Positions 1-8,696 of a stretch of DNA of 64,000 nucleotides are shown here, piece after piece. This DNA comes from VFKU01 sp964620045 (GTDB lineage Bacteria; Hydrogenedentota; Hydrogenedentia; Hydrogenedentales; GCA-2746185). Under the pieces are notes generated by a model, which ran no database searches, was not told where the DNA came from, and saw nothing but the letters and a program-made list of their open reading frames with translations. The stretch is taken from NCBI GenBank assembly GCA_964620045.1, contig CAZUJL010000009.1, forward strand, positions 1 to 64,000. The letters are read 5' to 3'. Within the stretch, counting starts at the first letter, position 1; each line of letters opens with the position of its first letter. Both the position numbers and the translations under genes were made by a program.

Positions 1-300
1 AGCGTGTGCTTCGACCGCGAAGGCCTGGAATCCCGCAAAGAACATCGCCCCAAAAACAACGCCATCGACATGGCCGCCGCCATGGGCGTCGAACTACTGA
101 CCGAAGACGAATACCGCGCGCTGCAGAACCTCGGCGAATTCGATCTCAAGACCTCAAGCTGGGTGCAAACCCCCGCCCCCATCCGAAAACTAGGCGGCGC
201 CCTCTTCTGCGACCGCCGCTACGACACCGTCTTCACCTACCACAACGGCGCGCAGTCGTACTACGCGGCGCGCGCATTCCGGGGATCGCTGAAGGTCTAA
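1..300 (+). CDS. DUF4256 family protein, 3' part only
   Basis: The reading frame is open at the window edge and ends with TAA at 298-300, so only the last 99 codons are present. The C-terminal segment around PAPIRKLGGALFCDRRYDTV, followed by a YHNGAQSYYAARAFRGSL-type ending, matches my recollection of DUF4256, a family of about 180-200 residues with no assigned biochemical role. I see no membrane segment or recognisable catalytic motif. The true start lies upstream of this window. Function is unknown; the family assignment is from motif memory. Confidence 0.7.
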   Translation, partial: SVCFDREGLESRKEHRPKNNAIDMAAAMGVELLTEDEYRALQNLGEFDLKTSSWVQTPAPIRKLGGALFCDRRYDTVFTYHNGAQSYYAARAFRGSLKV

Positions 301-305
301 AGTAG

Positions 306-434
306 TTCCCGAAGGGCACCTTCTGCCTCAACGCCACCGGCCGCTACGAAAGCGTCAATCTGGACGTCGAGCCGGGGTTTGATTATGAATTCATCCTAAA
401 AAGAAACGGCGGAGACACCGCGCCGAGACAATGA
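306..434 (+). pseudogene. Possible coding remnant with no start
   Basis: Directly after the DUF4256 gene the frame beginning at 306 reads FPKGTFCLNATGRYESVNL and continues to a TGA at 432-434. An in-frame stop lies at 303-305 and there is no start codon, so it cannot be an intact gene. The composition resembles a real beta-rich C-terminal segment, so it may be the tail of a gene deleted when the neighbouring islet was inserted. It could equally be chance open sequence in GC-rich DNA. Confidence 0.25.
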
Positions 435-453
435 CCTCCGAACCGGCAACAAA

Positions 454-3168
454 CTACACCACAGCACGGTTGGCACGTATGTCTGCAATCCATTTTGCTG
501 CCTTTTCAATAGACTTTTCTATCGAATCCCGCCCACGCCCAGTACATGGAAGCCATGGAATGTTAGACCCGCAAGACTTCCTTAATTGACGACCGAACTC
601 CGTTCTTACAAGGCTGTTTATAACTACTACATGATAAGATGGCAATAGCCGTCGAACTTTCTCCAAATGGATATTCCAGTTTGAACCCCAACCGGGAAAA
701 TAGAAATCCATTTCTAAATTCGGAAATTTTAGACCAAGTCGTTGTTTAATTTCGTTCTCGTACTGCATTTGTATCTCGTTTCCGCCAACGTACAGAACTC
801 TTGCGCCATATCGCTCTAAACAACTATCCGCGTTTAAAGCAGAAACAGGCCGGAGATGATTTACCCTTCGCTCTAGGTCGCTTCGTTCTTCCGTGCTCAA
901 ACCTAACGCGTGAAGTTGATCAAGTGCCACTTCGATCGCCGCCCAATCCCCATCGATCCGATATTTATGAAAAAGCTTTACAAAAGCACTTGTAGCTTCA
1001 TCATATCTCCCCAACGATTCTAGTAACGCCGCTTCGCAGGAAATCAGGTCACTTTCATCCCAAAGCGCTAGCAACCGCCCACGTTCTCGATTTAAAAACG
1101 AAAGAAACGCAGGAGAGAACTCCGAATCGGTTTTAGCGACACCTTCGAGTTCATCTAGCAACTCAAATGCTTCGTCTGCGCATCCGTTGTCCAGTGCAGC
1201 CACCAAAAGCATTTCTAGTTCTTTTCCTCTTTCACTTGGGGATAGCTTTCGCGTTACTAGCCATTCTTTGTACGAGTTTCGCAACATAGGATCTCGCACT
1301 AACAACCCGCTCTCTCGGAGTAATTTGAATGCAGGATCACCGCGCTTCTTCAGTAAATGTCGAATTATTGCCTCGAGAAGGGATGTATCATCGTAGACAG
1401 ATACGGCACGACAAAGTCGTTCCCAAAGGTAAAGTGGGAAAAACTCTGGCGAGACAATTGCCCGATCAATATGATGCCTCACTTCAGGTAACCGAGCTTG
1501 CTCACAGCCTTCGGAAACGACAATACCCAGAAGAAGCCTCACCCAATCGATCAAAAAATCGATTTGGTATGCAGTTTCCGTCTTGAGCATCCCCTCATAT
1601 GCAGCGGTGAGATGAAGTTCAGCCTCATCCGGACGCGCTCGATGAAAAGCTATCCAGCCAAGCACAAAATGTGCATTGGTTGGATCGTTAGCCTCTAGCG
1701 CTTCCTGAAATAATTCATGTGCGCCTTCCAGTGCACTAACTGTAGTTTCATTGGCCTCTTTATGCTCATCTCGTTTGGGAAGAATAAACTTTAGAGACCG
1801 AAATTGCGCTTCGGCAAGACCAAGATCTGCTCGCGCATTCGCGGCTTGGGAAAAATTTTCTTGGTTTAGGGCCTTGTTCAACCACGCCTTTGCCTGAGCG
1901 AATCGTCCCACTCGAAGCTCAGCTTGGCCCAGCTTGCGGTAACACTTCGCGACAAGATCGGCACTGAACGCTTTCGACAGATGACGGCTCTTGAGTATTG
2001 CATCTACAAGCACATGCAATAATGGCGCCGCGTCTGATTGCCTGTCCGTTCTAATCATTTCGGCGGACTGCTCATACACTTCTGTTGCTACTCGCGTCGC
2101 ACCCGATTCTGATTGAGGCAAAGAGACGCTCTGGAGAAATTCTCTTAGCATCGGCCATTCCGCTGCAGATGCTAGATGGAGGCTTAACGGATACACGAGC
2201 ATTGACGTGCAACCTTTCGGACCTTCACGCAGCAGCTCGTCCCAATACCGCTGATTTGCACGAATACTTCCTACAACCTCATTGCCATTAGGTTGCCGTA
2301 ATTGACCCATCAAATAGCCCGTAAGAAACCATCCGCGACGGCTGGTATTCGAACCTGAAAAGTCGAAACTAGCAACGCGCTTAAATATGGAATTGAAATA
2401 CCCTAAATGGAAGTACGACCGATGACGTTCTAAATTCAGCGAAAGAATCTCTTGAATAAAGTCTTCCAATGCGTCTTCGCTTAGCGCGCCTTCCACTCCA
2501 GTCGCGCAGGCCACGACAGCCTTAATAACTTGCCCATCAAGGGTGGTGAAATCATTATTGGATTCCGGCTCAGTTAAGCCTTCCTGCTGACCCGCCATGG
2601 TTCTTTGTTCAGGAGGCTGAACGTGATCGTGGGCAAACGCACTTAAAAACAACGCTCGAAAAGCAGTACGCTCCAACGCCTCTGGAAGCGCATCCCAATG
2701 CCTACTAACGCGAGTAACAAACTGATATCCATAATAAATGGCAATATCGAAATCGGGAAATCTTCCCCTTACGGCAGTCAACCCTCGGAGTAACGCGTCT
2801 ACATCTGGAGGGGATGCATTTTCGGCAATATCCGCCCCATTATGGGAAGTTCCCTCTCCATCTAGAATTGCACACACCATTTCAGTTTTGCAGTCATAAA
2901 GATATTCGTAAAGTATCGGGCCTATGTATGGCTTGAACTCTTGATTTTTTAAAAGATTAAATAGAGTTTCCGTTTTCCATAGTGGAGCTTTTTTTTCGAC
3001 GAACTTTAGATGGAAATTTAGCGAACGCGCTAGCTGTTCAACTAAAGATTTTTCGCGTGCCCTCTTAGATTTAGAGTCACCATCCCAAAATGCACGGCAT
3101 GCCTTTAGTTGCTCTTGAGGAGGCATGTAGCTCCAAAGTAAATCGATTGTAAGCGCGGTAATTGCCAC
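454..3168 (-). CDS. 904-aa TPR-rich protein with C-terminal DUF2325-like domain
   Basis: I cannot name this protein. It has no signal peptide or membrane segment, so it should be cytosolic. Residues 1 to about 350 are helical without a motif I recognise. Residues about 400-760 contain several helix pairs of TPR character. From about residue 789 an alpha/beta domain begins with RVLYVGGNE and runs through LPSYHVVVINSL to RKSCGSNIPW; this resembles DUF2325, where a VGG strand and a late Cys/Ser-containing strand are typical. The start is GTG with a GAGG ribosome site 5 nt upstream. The gene is clearly AT-richer than its neighbours, stands alone and has its own promoter, which suggests horizontal acquisition. 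A regulatory or defence role is possible but is inference. Confidence 0.75.
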   Translation of the reverse strand: MAITALTIDLLWSYMPPQEQLKACRAFWDGDSKSKRAREKSLVEQLARSLNFHLKFVEKKAPLWKTETLFNLLKNQEFKPYIGPILYEYLYDCKTEMVCAILDGEGTSHNGADIAENASPPDVDALLRGLTAVRGRFPDFDIAIYYGYQFVTRVSRHWDALPEALERTAFRALFLSAFAHDHVQPPEQRTMAGQQEGLTEPESNNDFTTLDGQVIKAVVACATGVEGALSEDALEDFIQEILSLNLERHRSYFHLGYFNSIFKRVASFDFSGSNTSRRGWFLTGYLMGQLRQPNGNEVVGSIRANQRYWDELLREGPKGCTSMLVYPLSLHLASAAEWPMLREFLQSVSLPQSESGATRVATEVYEQSAEMIRTDRQSDAAPLLHVLVDAILKSRHLSKAFSADLVAKCYRKLGQAELRVGRFAQAKAWLNKALNQENFSQAANARADLGLAEAQFRSLKFILPKRDEHKEANETTVSALEGAHELFQEALEANDPTNAHFVLGWIAFHRARPDEAELHLTAAYEGMLKTETAYQIDFLIDWVRLLLGIVVSEGCEQARLPEVRHHIDRAIVSPEFFPLYLWERLCRAVSVYDDTSLLEAIIRHLLKKRGDPAFKLLRESGLLVRDPMLRNSYKEWLVTRKLSPSERGKELEMLLVAALDNGCADEAFELLDELEGVAKTDSEFSPAFLSFLNRERGRLLALWDESDLISCEAALLESLGRYDEATSAFVKLFHKYRIDGDWAAIEVALDQLHALGLSTEERSDLERRVNHLRPVSALNADSCLERYGARVLYVGGNEIQMQYENEIKQRLGLKFPNLEMDFYFPGWGSNWNIHLEKVRRLLPSYHVVVINSLVRTEFGRQLRKSCGSNIPWLPCTGRGRDSIEKSIEKAAKWIADIRANRAVV

Positions 3169-3206
3169 AGATACCTCAGAGTTTATGACTATAGTTTGAG
3201 AGGGCT

Positions 3207-3235
3207 ATTATAAACTCAACTATACGTACGGTAAA
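3207..3235 (-). promoter_or_regulatory. Sigma70-type promoter of the 904-aa gene
   Basis: Read on the minus strand, TTTACC (3230-3235) is separated by 17 bp from a perfect TATAAT (3207-3212). This places the transcript start near 3200, about 30 nt before the GTG start codon at 3168. The consensus -10 box is unusual in this GC-rich window and suggests strong, autonomous expression. Confidence 0.65.
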
Positions 3236-3239
3236 CTTT

Positions 3240-3788
3240 CTAGTCATTCCTATCCGGATCTTTCGCCTTCGCCAAATTCTCCGCGCTGCCGTCTTCGCTG
3301 ATCAGGATGGAGATGTGCTTGCCGGTGGTCTGCGCGGGTAACAGGCTTTGGACGACGGCATATTCGATGAAATAGGGCTGCGTCCAGGCGGTGGACGCGG
3401 GTTCGGTGGCGGGGAACGCGTCGCCGAGGAAGAGTCTCCAGCGGGTCTTGCGGCCGTCTTTCTCGGCGCGGTAGGTCCAGCAGCGGCCGTCGATACCGGC
3501 GGCGTGGACCTCGACCGGTTTACCGCCTTCAAGCCGGATCACCGCGGGGATGTGCGGGAAGCTCGTGCTCGACATGCCCGGACCGGTCGGCGTCTGCAGC
3601 ATCAACGCGATTTCCCCGCGCACGTAGACCGCGTTCGCGGGGAAGTTGCCCACCCACTCCGCATGCGGCTTCAGCGACTCACCCACCCACGCCATTGGCG
3701 AGGTCCACTGCTCGACCGCCGGTACGGCCGGCGGCGCACCCGCCGGTAGCGCAGTCGCATCGCCCGCTTTCGATTTCGCCTTCGACAT
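3240..3788 (-). CDS. Conserved-looking protein of unknown function, 182 aa
   Basis: Unrecognised. An Ala/Pro-rich N-terminal tail of about 25 residues precedes a compact domain with several beta strands, including EIALMLQTPTGPG and KHISILISEDGS. There is no signal peptide or transmembrane helix. ATG at 3788 is preferred over the adjacent GTG at 3791, because GGGGAGG lies 5 nt upstream of the ATG. Base composition is that of the host, unlike the AT-rich gene downstream. It appears to be a single-gene unit. Confidence 0.7.
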   Translation of the reverse strand: MSKAKSKAGDATALPAGAPPAVPAVEQWTSPMAWVGESLKPHAEWVGNFPANAVYVRGEIALMLQTPTGPGMSSTSFPHIPAVIRLEGGKPVEVHAAGIDGRCWTYRAEKDGRKTRWRLFLGDAFPATEPASTAWTQPYFIEYAVVQSLLPAQTTGKHISILISEDGSAENLAKAKDPDRND

Positions 3789-3947
3789 CACAGCCTCCCC
3801 AAAACTGTGCTAGTTATAGCAAACCGTCCTGCTCGGAATACCCCTTGTTCCGCATCTCACACCGTAGCGCAGCCTTCCAGCCGGCAGTGCAACACGGATA
3901 CATATATATAGAGAGACGGTTTGCGGTAACGGTGGTGATGGTATGCA

Positions 3948-3975
3948 AGAGGTCCCGGCGTTCGCGGGGATGACA
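3948..3975 (+). repeat. REP-like palindrome, third copy of the GIY-YIG-flanking repeat
   Basis: This 28-bp stretch (AGAGGTCCC...GCGGGGATGACA) differs at two positions from the copy at 40816-40843 and belongs to the same family as 40447-40474. It sits 6 bp from a 26-bp perfect inverted repeat. Confidence 0.75.
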
Positions 3976-3981
3976 ATGAGA

Positions 3982-4053
3982 GACAGGATTTACAGGATTA
4001 ACAAGATGTTTCTACGATCAAAATAAAATCTTGTTAATCCTGTAAATCCTGTC
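3982..4053. repeat. Perfect 26-bp inverted repeat, 20-nt loop
   Basis: Left arm 3982-4007 (begins GACAGGATTTACAGGATTAA) and right arm 4028-4053 are exact reverse complements around a 20-nt AT-rich centre. The arm contains the TTAATCCTGTAAATCCTGT motif that recurs between genes in many unrelated bacteria. It lies 10 bp beyond the stop codon of waaF, so the transcript would form a very stable hairpin there. No clear T-tract follows, so terminator function is possible but not shown. Confidence 0.85.
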
Positions 4054-4062
4054 AGAAAAGAA

Positions 4063-5100
4063 TTAAACGCGCGCCTTCGGCAGGTAGGTCATGGCGGCGT
4101 CGACGACGGCGTCGGGCGTGATGCCCTTCATGCAGCGGTGGTCGGTGGCGCAGACGGGTTTCTGGCACGGGCCGCAGTCGACATCGATGCGCAGCACGCG
4201 CCCGGTTTCGTACGGCCCTTCGGTGTACACCGGGCGCGTCGGGCCCATGATGCAGATCGCGGGCACACCCATCGCGATCGCGACATGGCGCGGGCCGGAG
4301 TCGTTGCACACGAGCAATTTCATCAGCGAAACCGTGGCCTTCAGCGTATCGACCGTCGGCCGGCCTTCGTCGCAGGTCATGATCGGATGCCGCACGAGTT
4401 TGCGGATCGCGTCGCGCGTGGCTTCCTCGCCGGGACCCGTAAGCAGCACACACTGCGCGCCCATGTCCGACAGGCGATCGGCCACCGCCGCGAAGCGATC
4501 GACCGGCCATTGCTTGCTCGGGCCAAACGCCGCGCCCGGCGCAATGCCCACGAAGGGCCCATCGCCGACGAGGTGCTCCTTGATGCGCGCAACGGCCATC
4601 GGATCGGCCTTCAGTTCAAGGCCGAAACCGTCGTACTCGCAGCCGAGCGGCGCGAGCAGATCGAGGTATTCCCACGGCATATACACCGGTTCGATCTTGC
4701 CGTTCACGGTATTCGGCATCACGCGATCCGTCAGCAGCCACGACCGCGAATTGCGTGCGTAGCCGAGGATGCGTTTGCTGCCCGCGAGTCGCGCCTGCAT
4801 CGCCGCGCGGAACGAATGCGGAAATACCACGGCGAGATCGCGCGCGTCCGCGCGCATCTTGATGCCGAGCCGCGTCATGGTCAGCATGCCCGGCTGCTTG
4901 GGCAACACGTACGTGGAGTCGATATACGGCAGGCCGCGCAGCATATCGACGATCGGCCCGCGCCCCGCGATGGCGAGCTTCGCCTTCGGGAAGCGGCGAT
5001 GCAGCGTGCGCAGCGCCGCCGTGCACATCACGGCGTCGCCCAGCCAATTCGGCACCAGCGCGAGGATGTGCGCCGGTTCAATGCGGTCCAGTCTCTCCAC
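4063..5100 (-). CDS. waaF: ADP-heptose:LPS heptosyltransferase II
   Basis: A GT9-family glycosyltransferase, 345 aa, the usual family length. It should transfer L-glycero-D-manno-heptose from ADP-heptose to the inner LPS core at the cytoplasmic face of the inner membrane. Seen in sequence: N-terminal VPNWLGDAVM, the acceptor-side GPIVDMLRGLPYID, the nucleotide-binding GIAPGAAFGPSKQWP, and NDSGPRHVAIAMGVP near the C-terminus. A Cys-rich tail (CGPCQKPVCATDHRC) is typical of WaaF. GTG at 5100 follows a GGGGGC ribosome site. It lies 12 bp downstream of the membrane-protein gene, probably in one operon. WaaF versus WaaC is decided by overall motif similarity only. Confidence 0.88.
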   Translation of the reverse strand: MERLDRIEPAHILALVPNWLGDAVMCTAALRTLHRRFPKAKLAIAGRGPIVDMLRGLPYIDSTYVLPKQPGMLTMTRLGIKMRADARDLAVVFPHSFRAAMQARLAGSKRILGYARNSRSWLLTDRVMPNTVNGKIEPVYMPWEYLDLLAPLGCEYDGFGLELKADPMAVARIKEHLVGDGPFVGIAPGAAFGPSKQWPVDRFAAVADRLSDMGAQCVLLTGPGEEATRDAIRKLVRHPIMTCDEGRPTVDTLKATVSLMKLLVCNDSGPRHVAIAMGVPAICIMGPTRPVYTEGPYETGRVLRIDVDCGPCQKPVCATDHRCMKGITPDAVVDAAMTYLPKARV

Positions 5101-5112
5101 TACGCCCCCGAG

Positions 5113-5490
5113 TCAGTACTCCGGCCAGGAACTCCGGTCGCCCTTTGCCACGCGCTGCCCCAATTCCTGCGAGAAACCATCGGTCGTGAATGTGTCGCGG
5201 AAAATGCGCTCGCGATCGCGCAAGTGTTCGCGCGCGATATCGAACATATCCGCCACCGCGCGGCCGATGACAACAAGGAAGAATATAAAGTAGAGGCTGA
5301 GGAAAAACGCAAAGCCTTTGGGATTGTCGATGAGATACCAGATCTGCGCGCCGAAGAGCAGCACGATGACCATCGTGACCAGCAGAAACAAGCTCACCGG
5401 GCGCCGCGGGCGCCATTCCCGCAGCTCGCGCAGCACCACATCCCCCAGGCTGATGGGGGACTTGGGCGTATCAGGGTTTCGTTGCGTCAA
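5113..5490 (-). CDS. Small two-helix membrane protein of unknown function
   Basis: About 125 aa with two hydrophobic helices, around PVSLFLLVTMVIVLLFGAQI and GFAFFLSLYFIFFLVVIG, and a charged C-terminal tail (DIAREHLRDRERIFRDTF). The frame stays open further upstream, but that extension is low-complexity. I chose TTG at 5490 because GGAG lies 8 nt upstream. It precedes waaF by 12 bp on the same strand, so it may serve LPS or envelope assembly, but no function can be read from it. Confidence 0.6.
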   Translation of the reverse strand: MTQRNPDTPKSPISLGDVVLRELREWRPRRPVSLFLLVTMVIVLLFGAQIWYLIDNPKGFAFFLSLYFIFFLVVIGRAVADMFDIAREHLRDRERIFRDTFTTDGFSQELGQRVAKGDRSSWPEY

Positions 5491-5660
5491 AGGCCGATCT
5501 CCGCGCCTCCCCTGATCGTAACAAGGCGCCCGAAATATTGAAAGATGCCATTTACCCCCACCCCGGCGCCCCGCATACCCGTCAAAAACTCTTGCCGAAG
5601 CGTTGTCAATCTGAGAAATACTAAGGTACAAATACAGATAGAGCAGTTGTTGGATTAGGC

Positions 5661-5803
5661 CTTATTCATAACCTATTTAATATCAATAAGTTATGACGAT
5701 GGGTAACGGTCCAAGGCTCGACGAGGGGCCCTGAGGTTGGGCCATCAACCGAACAATTTTAGGGGAAGGGGGAACGCCGCCTGCCGGAATTTGGGACCGG
5801 CAG
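5661..5803 (+). promoter_or_regulatory. Structured leader before the sensor-kinase operon
   Basis: The leader holds overlapping inverted repeats CTTATT/AATAAG (5661-5666, 5685-5690) and CATAAC/GTTATG (5667-5672, 5690-5695). A GGCCC/GGGCC stem follows (5727-5731, 5739-5743), then a 7-bp hairpin CTGCCGG/CCGGCAG (5781-5787, 5797-5803) ending 16 nt before the ATG at 5820. The only purine-rich stretch near the start, GAGG at 5803-5806, abuts that hairpin. I recognise no known riboswitch class. Confidence 0.35.
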
Positions 5804-5819
5804 AGGCGCTCAGTTCAGC

Positions 5820-8696
5820 ATGAAAGTGCTACCTGAGAAAGTCGAAGGCAAAATCTTCGTGCTCATACTGATCATCAGTGTGAGTGTGACGCTTTTGGCC
5901 GCGCGGCTCATTGCGATGTCGCAGGAGACCCTCGTCCTCTCGACCAACCAGACCCGCCTGAGCGCGCGGACGACGCGCGCGCAGGAAGTCATCGGCCAGG
6001 CGCTCTCTCTGCGCGAGACCCATGCTCGCGCGGCGCACGCCCGCATCGTGGCGGCGCTGGAACGCGCCGAGTCGGATGCGACGCAGGACTACTCCCTGCC
6101 GCTACCGTCAGACGTGCTCGCCTCGGGTGTCTCGCGCGATCACTGGAGTCAAACGACCCAGAAACGTGTCGCGGCGGCGACCGATGCGCTCATCGGAATG
6201 CGATCGCTGATCACGGCCGACTTCCCGCGTTACTTTGTCTATCTCGAAGAGGACGGCGTGACGCTGTCCGTGACGTCACGCCGAAAGACCTCGGGTATGG
6301 AACGTGACTACAAGCCCATCGATTCGGCACCGGCGGCACCCAAGAAAAATCCCAGCCGCGACCCCGTGTGGACCACCCACACCAGCCGCGTGTACGGCTC
6401 CGCCCCGCTCGCGCGGGTGATGGTGCCGATGTACGTCGATGGGCAGTATCTGGGGATTACGGGCGCGGATCTCCAGATGGAGCCGATCCTCGCCGCTGCG
6501 GGGATCGGCGATACGGCGGGCTTTGGCACGCTGCTGATCTATGCCGACGACGGCCGCGTACTCATGGATCAAGGTTCACCGTGGACACAGGCGATTCAGG
6601 AAGAAATCCTCGGCATGCCGAAGGCCGCCGAAGGCGAAACGACGCGAATTCTTCCGCAAAAAATCATCGATAACAACGAGACTCTCTACGCGTACATCGC
6701 AACGGTGCCCCATATTGGCTGGCATATCGCCGCCGTGGCGCACAACAAGGCGCTGTACGAGCAGTTGACCGCATTGATGGTAAAGCTCAGCGTGGGCGCG
6801 ATCGTGTTCGCGTTGGCGCTGGTGCTGCTGATCCGCACGAGCTTCCGCCAGTTGTTCATCAAGCGCGTGCAGGCCCTCGAAAAAGCCACGCGCAGCTTCG
6901 CGCAGCACGGTGTCGCCAATTTCCCAAAGCTCGGCAATGACGAAATCGGCTCGCTGGCCAAGGCCTTCGAAGAACTCGTGGATTCGCTCGCCAATCGCGA
7001 AGCGGAACTGACAATCCGCAACCAGCAGTTGAAAAACGAAATCACCGGCCGCTTGAATGCCGTGGAATCGCTGCGCGAAAGCGAGCGCAAGTTCCGCACG
7101 CTGTTCGAGAAGTCGTCGGACGCGGTATTGGTGTTCGACGGCGAGCGGTACATGGACTGTAACGAAGCCGCGATCGAGCTGCTCGGGTTTGCGTCGAAGA
7201 CCGACCTCCTCTCGGCCGACCCCGCCACGTTTCATCCCGAAAAACAGCCGGACGGCCGCATGTCGGTGGACGTCGAACGCGAGATGTTCGCCGCGGTGCG
7301 CACAAAAGGCGAGCACCGTTACGAATGGGTCTGTCGCACGCGTCCGGGCAAAGGCGTGTGGGTCGAATCCGTGCTCACGTCGATCCCCTATGTCGGCCGT
7401 GATGTGTTGTACATGGTCTGGCGCGACATTACCGTGCGCAAGCGCGAGGAAGAAGAACGCCTCCGCCTGGCGACAGCACTGGAACAAGCGGCGGAAGGCA
7501 TTGTGGTCACCGATACGACGGGCACGATTTTGTATGTGAACCCGTCGTTCGAGCGCGTCACACAATTCTCGCGCGAAGAAAGCCTCGGCCGGCCGCATGA
7601 TCTGATCCAGTCCAATCGTGAAGATGAATGCGAGCTGACCGAGATGCGCCGCGCCATCGGCGCCGGCCGCGTGTGGAAAGGCCGTGTCGCCAATACGCGC
7701 AAAGACGGGTCGATGTATCAGTCGGAAACGACCATCTCCCCCGTGCGCGATGCGAGCGGCGCGATTCGCAACTACGTGATCGTGTCGTACGACGTGACCA
7801 AGGAAGCCACGCTCGAAGCCCAACTGATTCAAGCGCAGAAAATGGAAGCGATCGGCGAGCTTGCGTCGGGCATTGCGCACGAAATCAACACACCGACGCA
7901 GTATATCGGCGACAACATCCGCTTCTTCCAGGAATCGTCGCGCAATATCTTCGATCTGCTGGCGAAATACGACGAACTCGTCAACGCCCTGAAGAAGAAC
8001 GAATCCGTCGCCAATCTCGTCAAAGACGTGGACCGGATGGTGCAGACCTTAGATCTGGAATACCTGATCGAGGAAATCCCGACGGCGATCCAGCAGTCGC
8101 TGGAAGGCAATTCACGCGTTGCCGAAATCGTGCGCGCGATGAAGGAATTTGCACATCCCGGCATCGAGGAAAAGGCCGGCTATGACATCAACCACGGCAT
8201 TCAAAACACGATCGCCGTGGCGCGCAACGAGTGGAAATACGTGGCCGATGTCGAGCTCGATCTCGATCCGCGGGTGCCCGAGGTACCGTGCTTGCCGGGT
8301 TCGTTCAACCAGGTGGTGCTGAATCTGGTGGTCAACGCGGCACACGCGATCACGGACGTGGTCGGCGACGGCTCCAGCGGCAAGGGCAAAATTCGAATCT
8401 CGACACGCGCGATCGACGGTTGGGCGGAAGTGCGCGTGTCTGATACAGGCACGGGCATTCCCGAGACCATTCGCAAGAAAATTTTCGACCCGTTCTTTAC
8501 CACGAAACGTGCTGGCAAAGGCACCGGCCAGGGCCTTGCGCTCGTGCACGCGGTGGTTGTGGACAAGCACAGCGGCACCATTGAGGTGGAATCGGAATTG
8601 GGCAAGGGCACCACGTTCATCATCCGTATTCCTCTGGCCGACATGCATTTACTGAATGAGGAAGCCGAACTCGCGGGAGCGGCGAACAATGGGTGA
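5820..8696 (+). CDS. Membrane sensor histidine kinase with Cache-like, HAMP and two PAS domains
   Basis: 958 aa. Order: transmembrane helix about 10-30; extracytoplasmic sensing region to about 318, probably Cache-like (ends with HIGWHIAAVAHN); second helix about 320-340; HAMP 341-395; PAS about 421-545 and 548-670; dimerisation region with phospho-acceptor His687 in GIAHEINTPTQYI; and an HATPase_c domain with N box at about 834, DTGTGIPE at about 874 and GKGTGQGLAL at about 900. The H box with an NTPTQYI continuation is typical of kinases paired with c-di-GMP or HDOD outputs. Its stop overlaps the start of the HD-GYP regulator, so all three downstream signalling genes probably form one operon. 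The stimulus is unknown. Confidence 0.92.
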   Translation: MKVLPEKVEGKIFVLILIISVSVTLLAARLIAMSQETLVLSTNQTRLSARTTRAQEVIGQALSLRETHARAAHARIVAALERAESDATQDYSLPLPSDVLASGVSRDHWSQTTQKRVAAATDALIGMRSLITADFPRYFVYLEEDGVTLSVTSRRKTSGMERDYKPIDSAPAAPKKNPSRDPVWTTHTSRVYGSAPLARVMVPMYVDGQYLGITGADLQMEPILAAAGIGDTAGFGTLLIYADDGRVLMDQGSPWTQAIQEEILGMPKAAEGETTRILPQKIIDNNETLYAYIATVPHIGWHIAAVAHNKALYEQLTALMVKLSVGAIVFALALVLLIRTSFRQLFIKRVQALEKATRSFAQHGVANFPKLGNDEIGSLAKAFEELVDSLANREAELTIRNQQLKNEITGRLNAVESLRESERKFRTLFEKSSDAVLVFDGERYMDCNEAAIELLGFASKTDLLSADPATFHPEKQPDGRMSVDVEREMFAAVRTKGEHRYEWVCRTRPGKGVWVESVLTSIPYVGRDVLYMVWRDITVRKREEEERLRLATALEQAAEGIVVTDTTGTILYVNPSFERVTQFSREESLGRPHDLIQSNREDECELTEMRRAIGAGRVWKGRVANTRKDGSMYQSETTISPVRDASGAIRNYVIVSYDVTKEATLEAQLIQAQKMEAIGELASGIAHEINTPTQYIGDNIRFFQESSRNIFDLLAKYDELVNALKKNESVANLVKDVDRMVQTLDLEYLIEEIPTAIQQSLEGNSRVAEIVRAMKEFAHPGIEEKAGYDINHGIQNTIAVARNEWKYVADVELDLDPRVPEVPCLPGSFNQVVLNLVVNAAHAITDVVGDGSSGKGKIRISTRAIDGWAEVRVSDTGTGIPETIRKKIFDPFFTTKRAGKGTGQGLALVHAVVVDKHSGTIEVESELGKGTTFIIRIPLADMHLLNEEAELAGAANNG

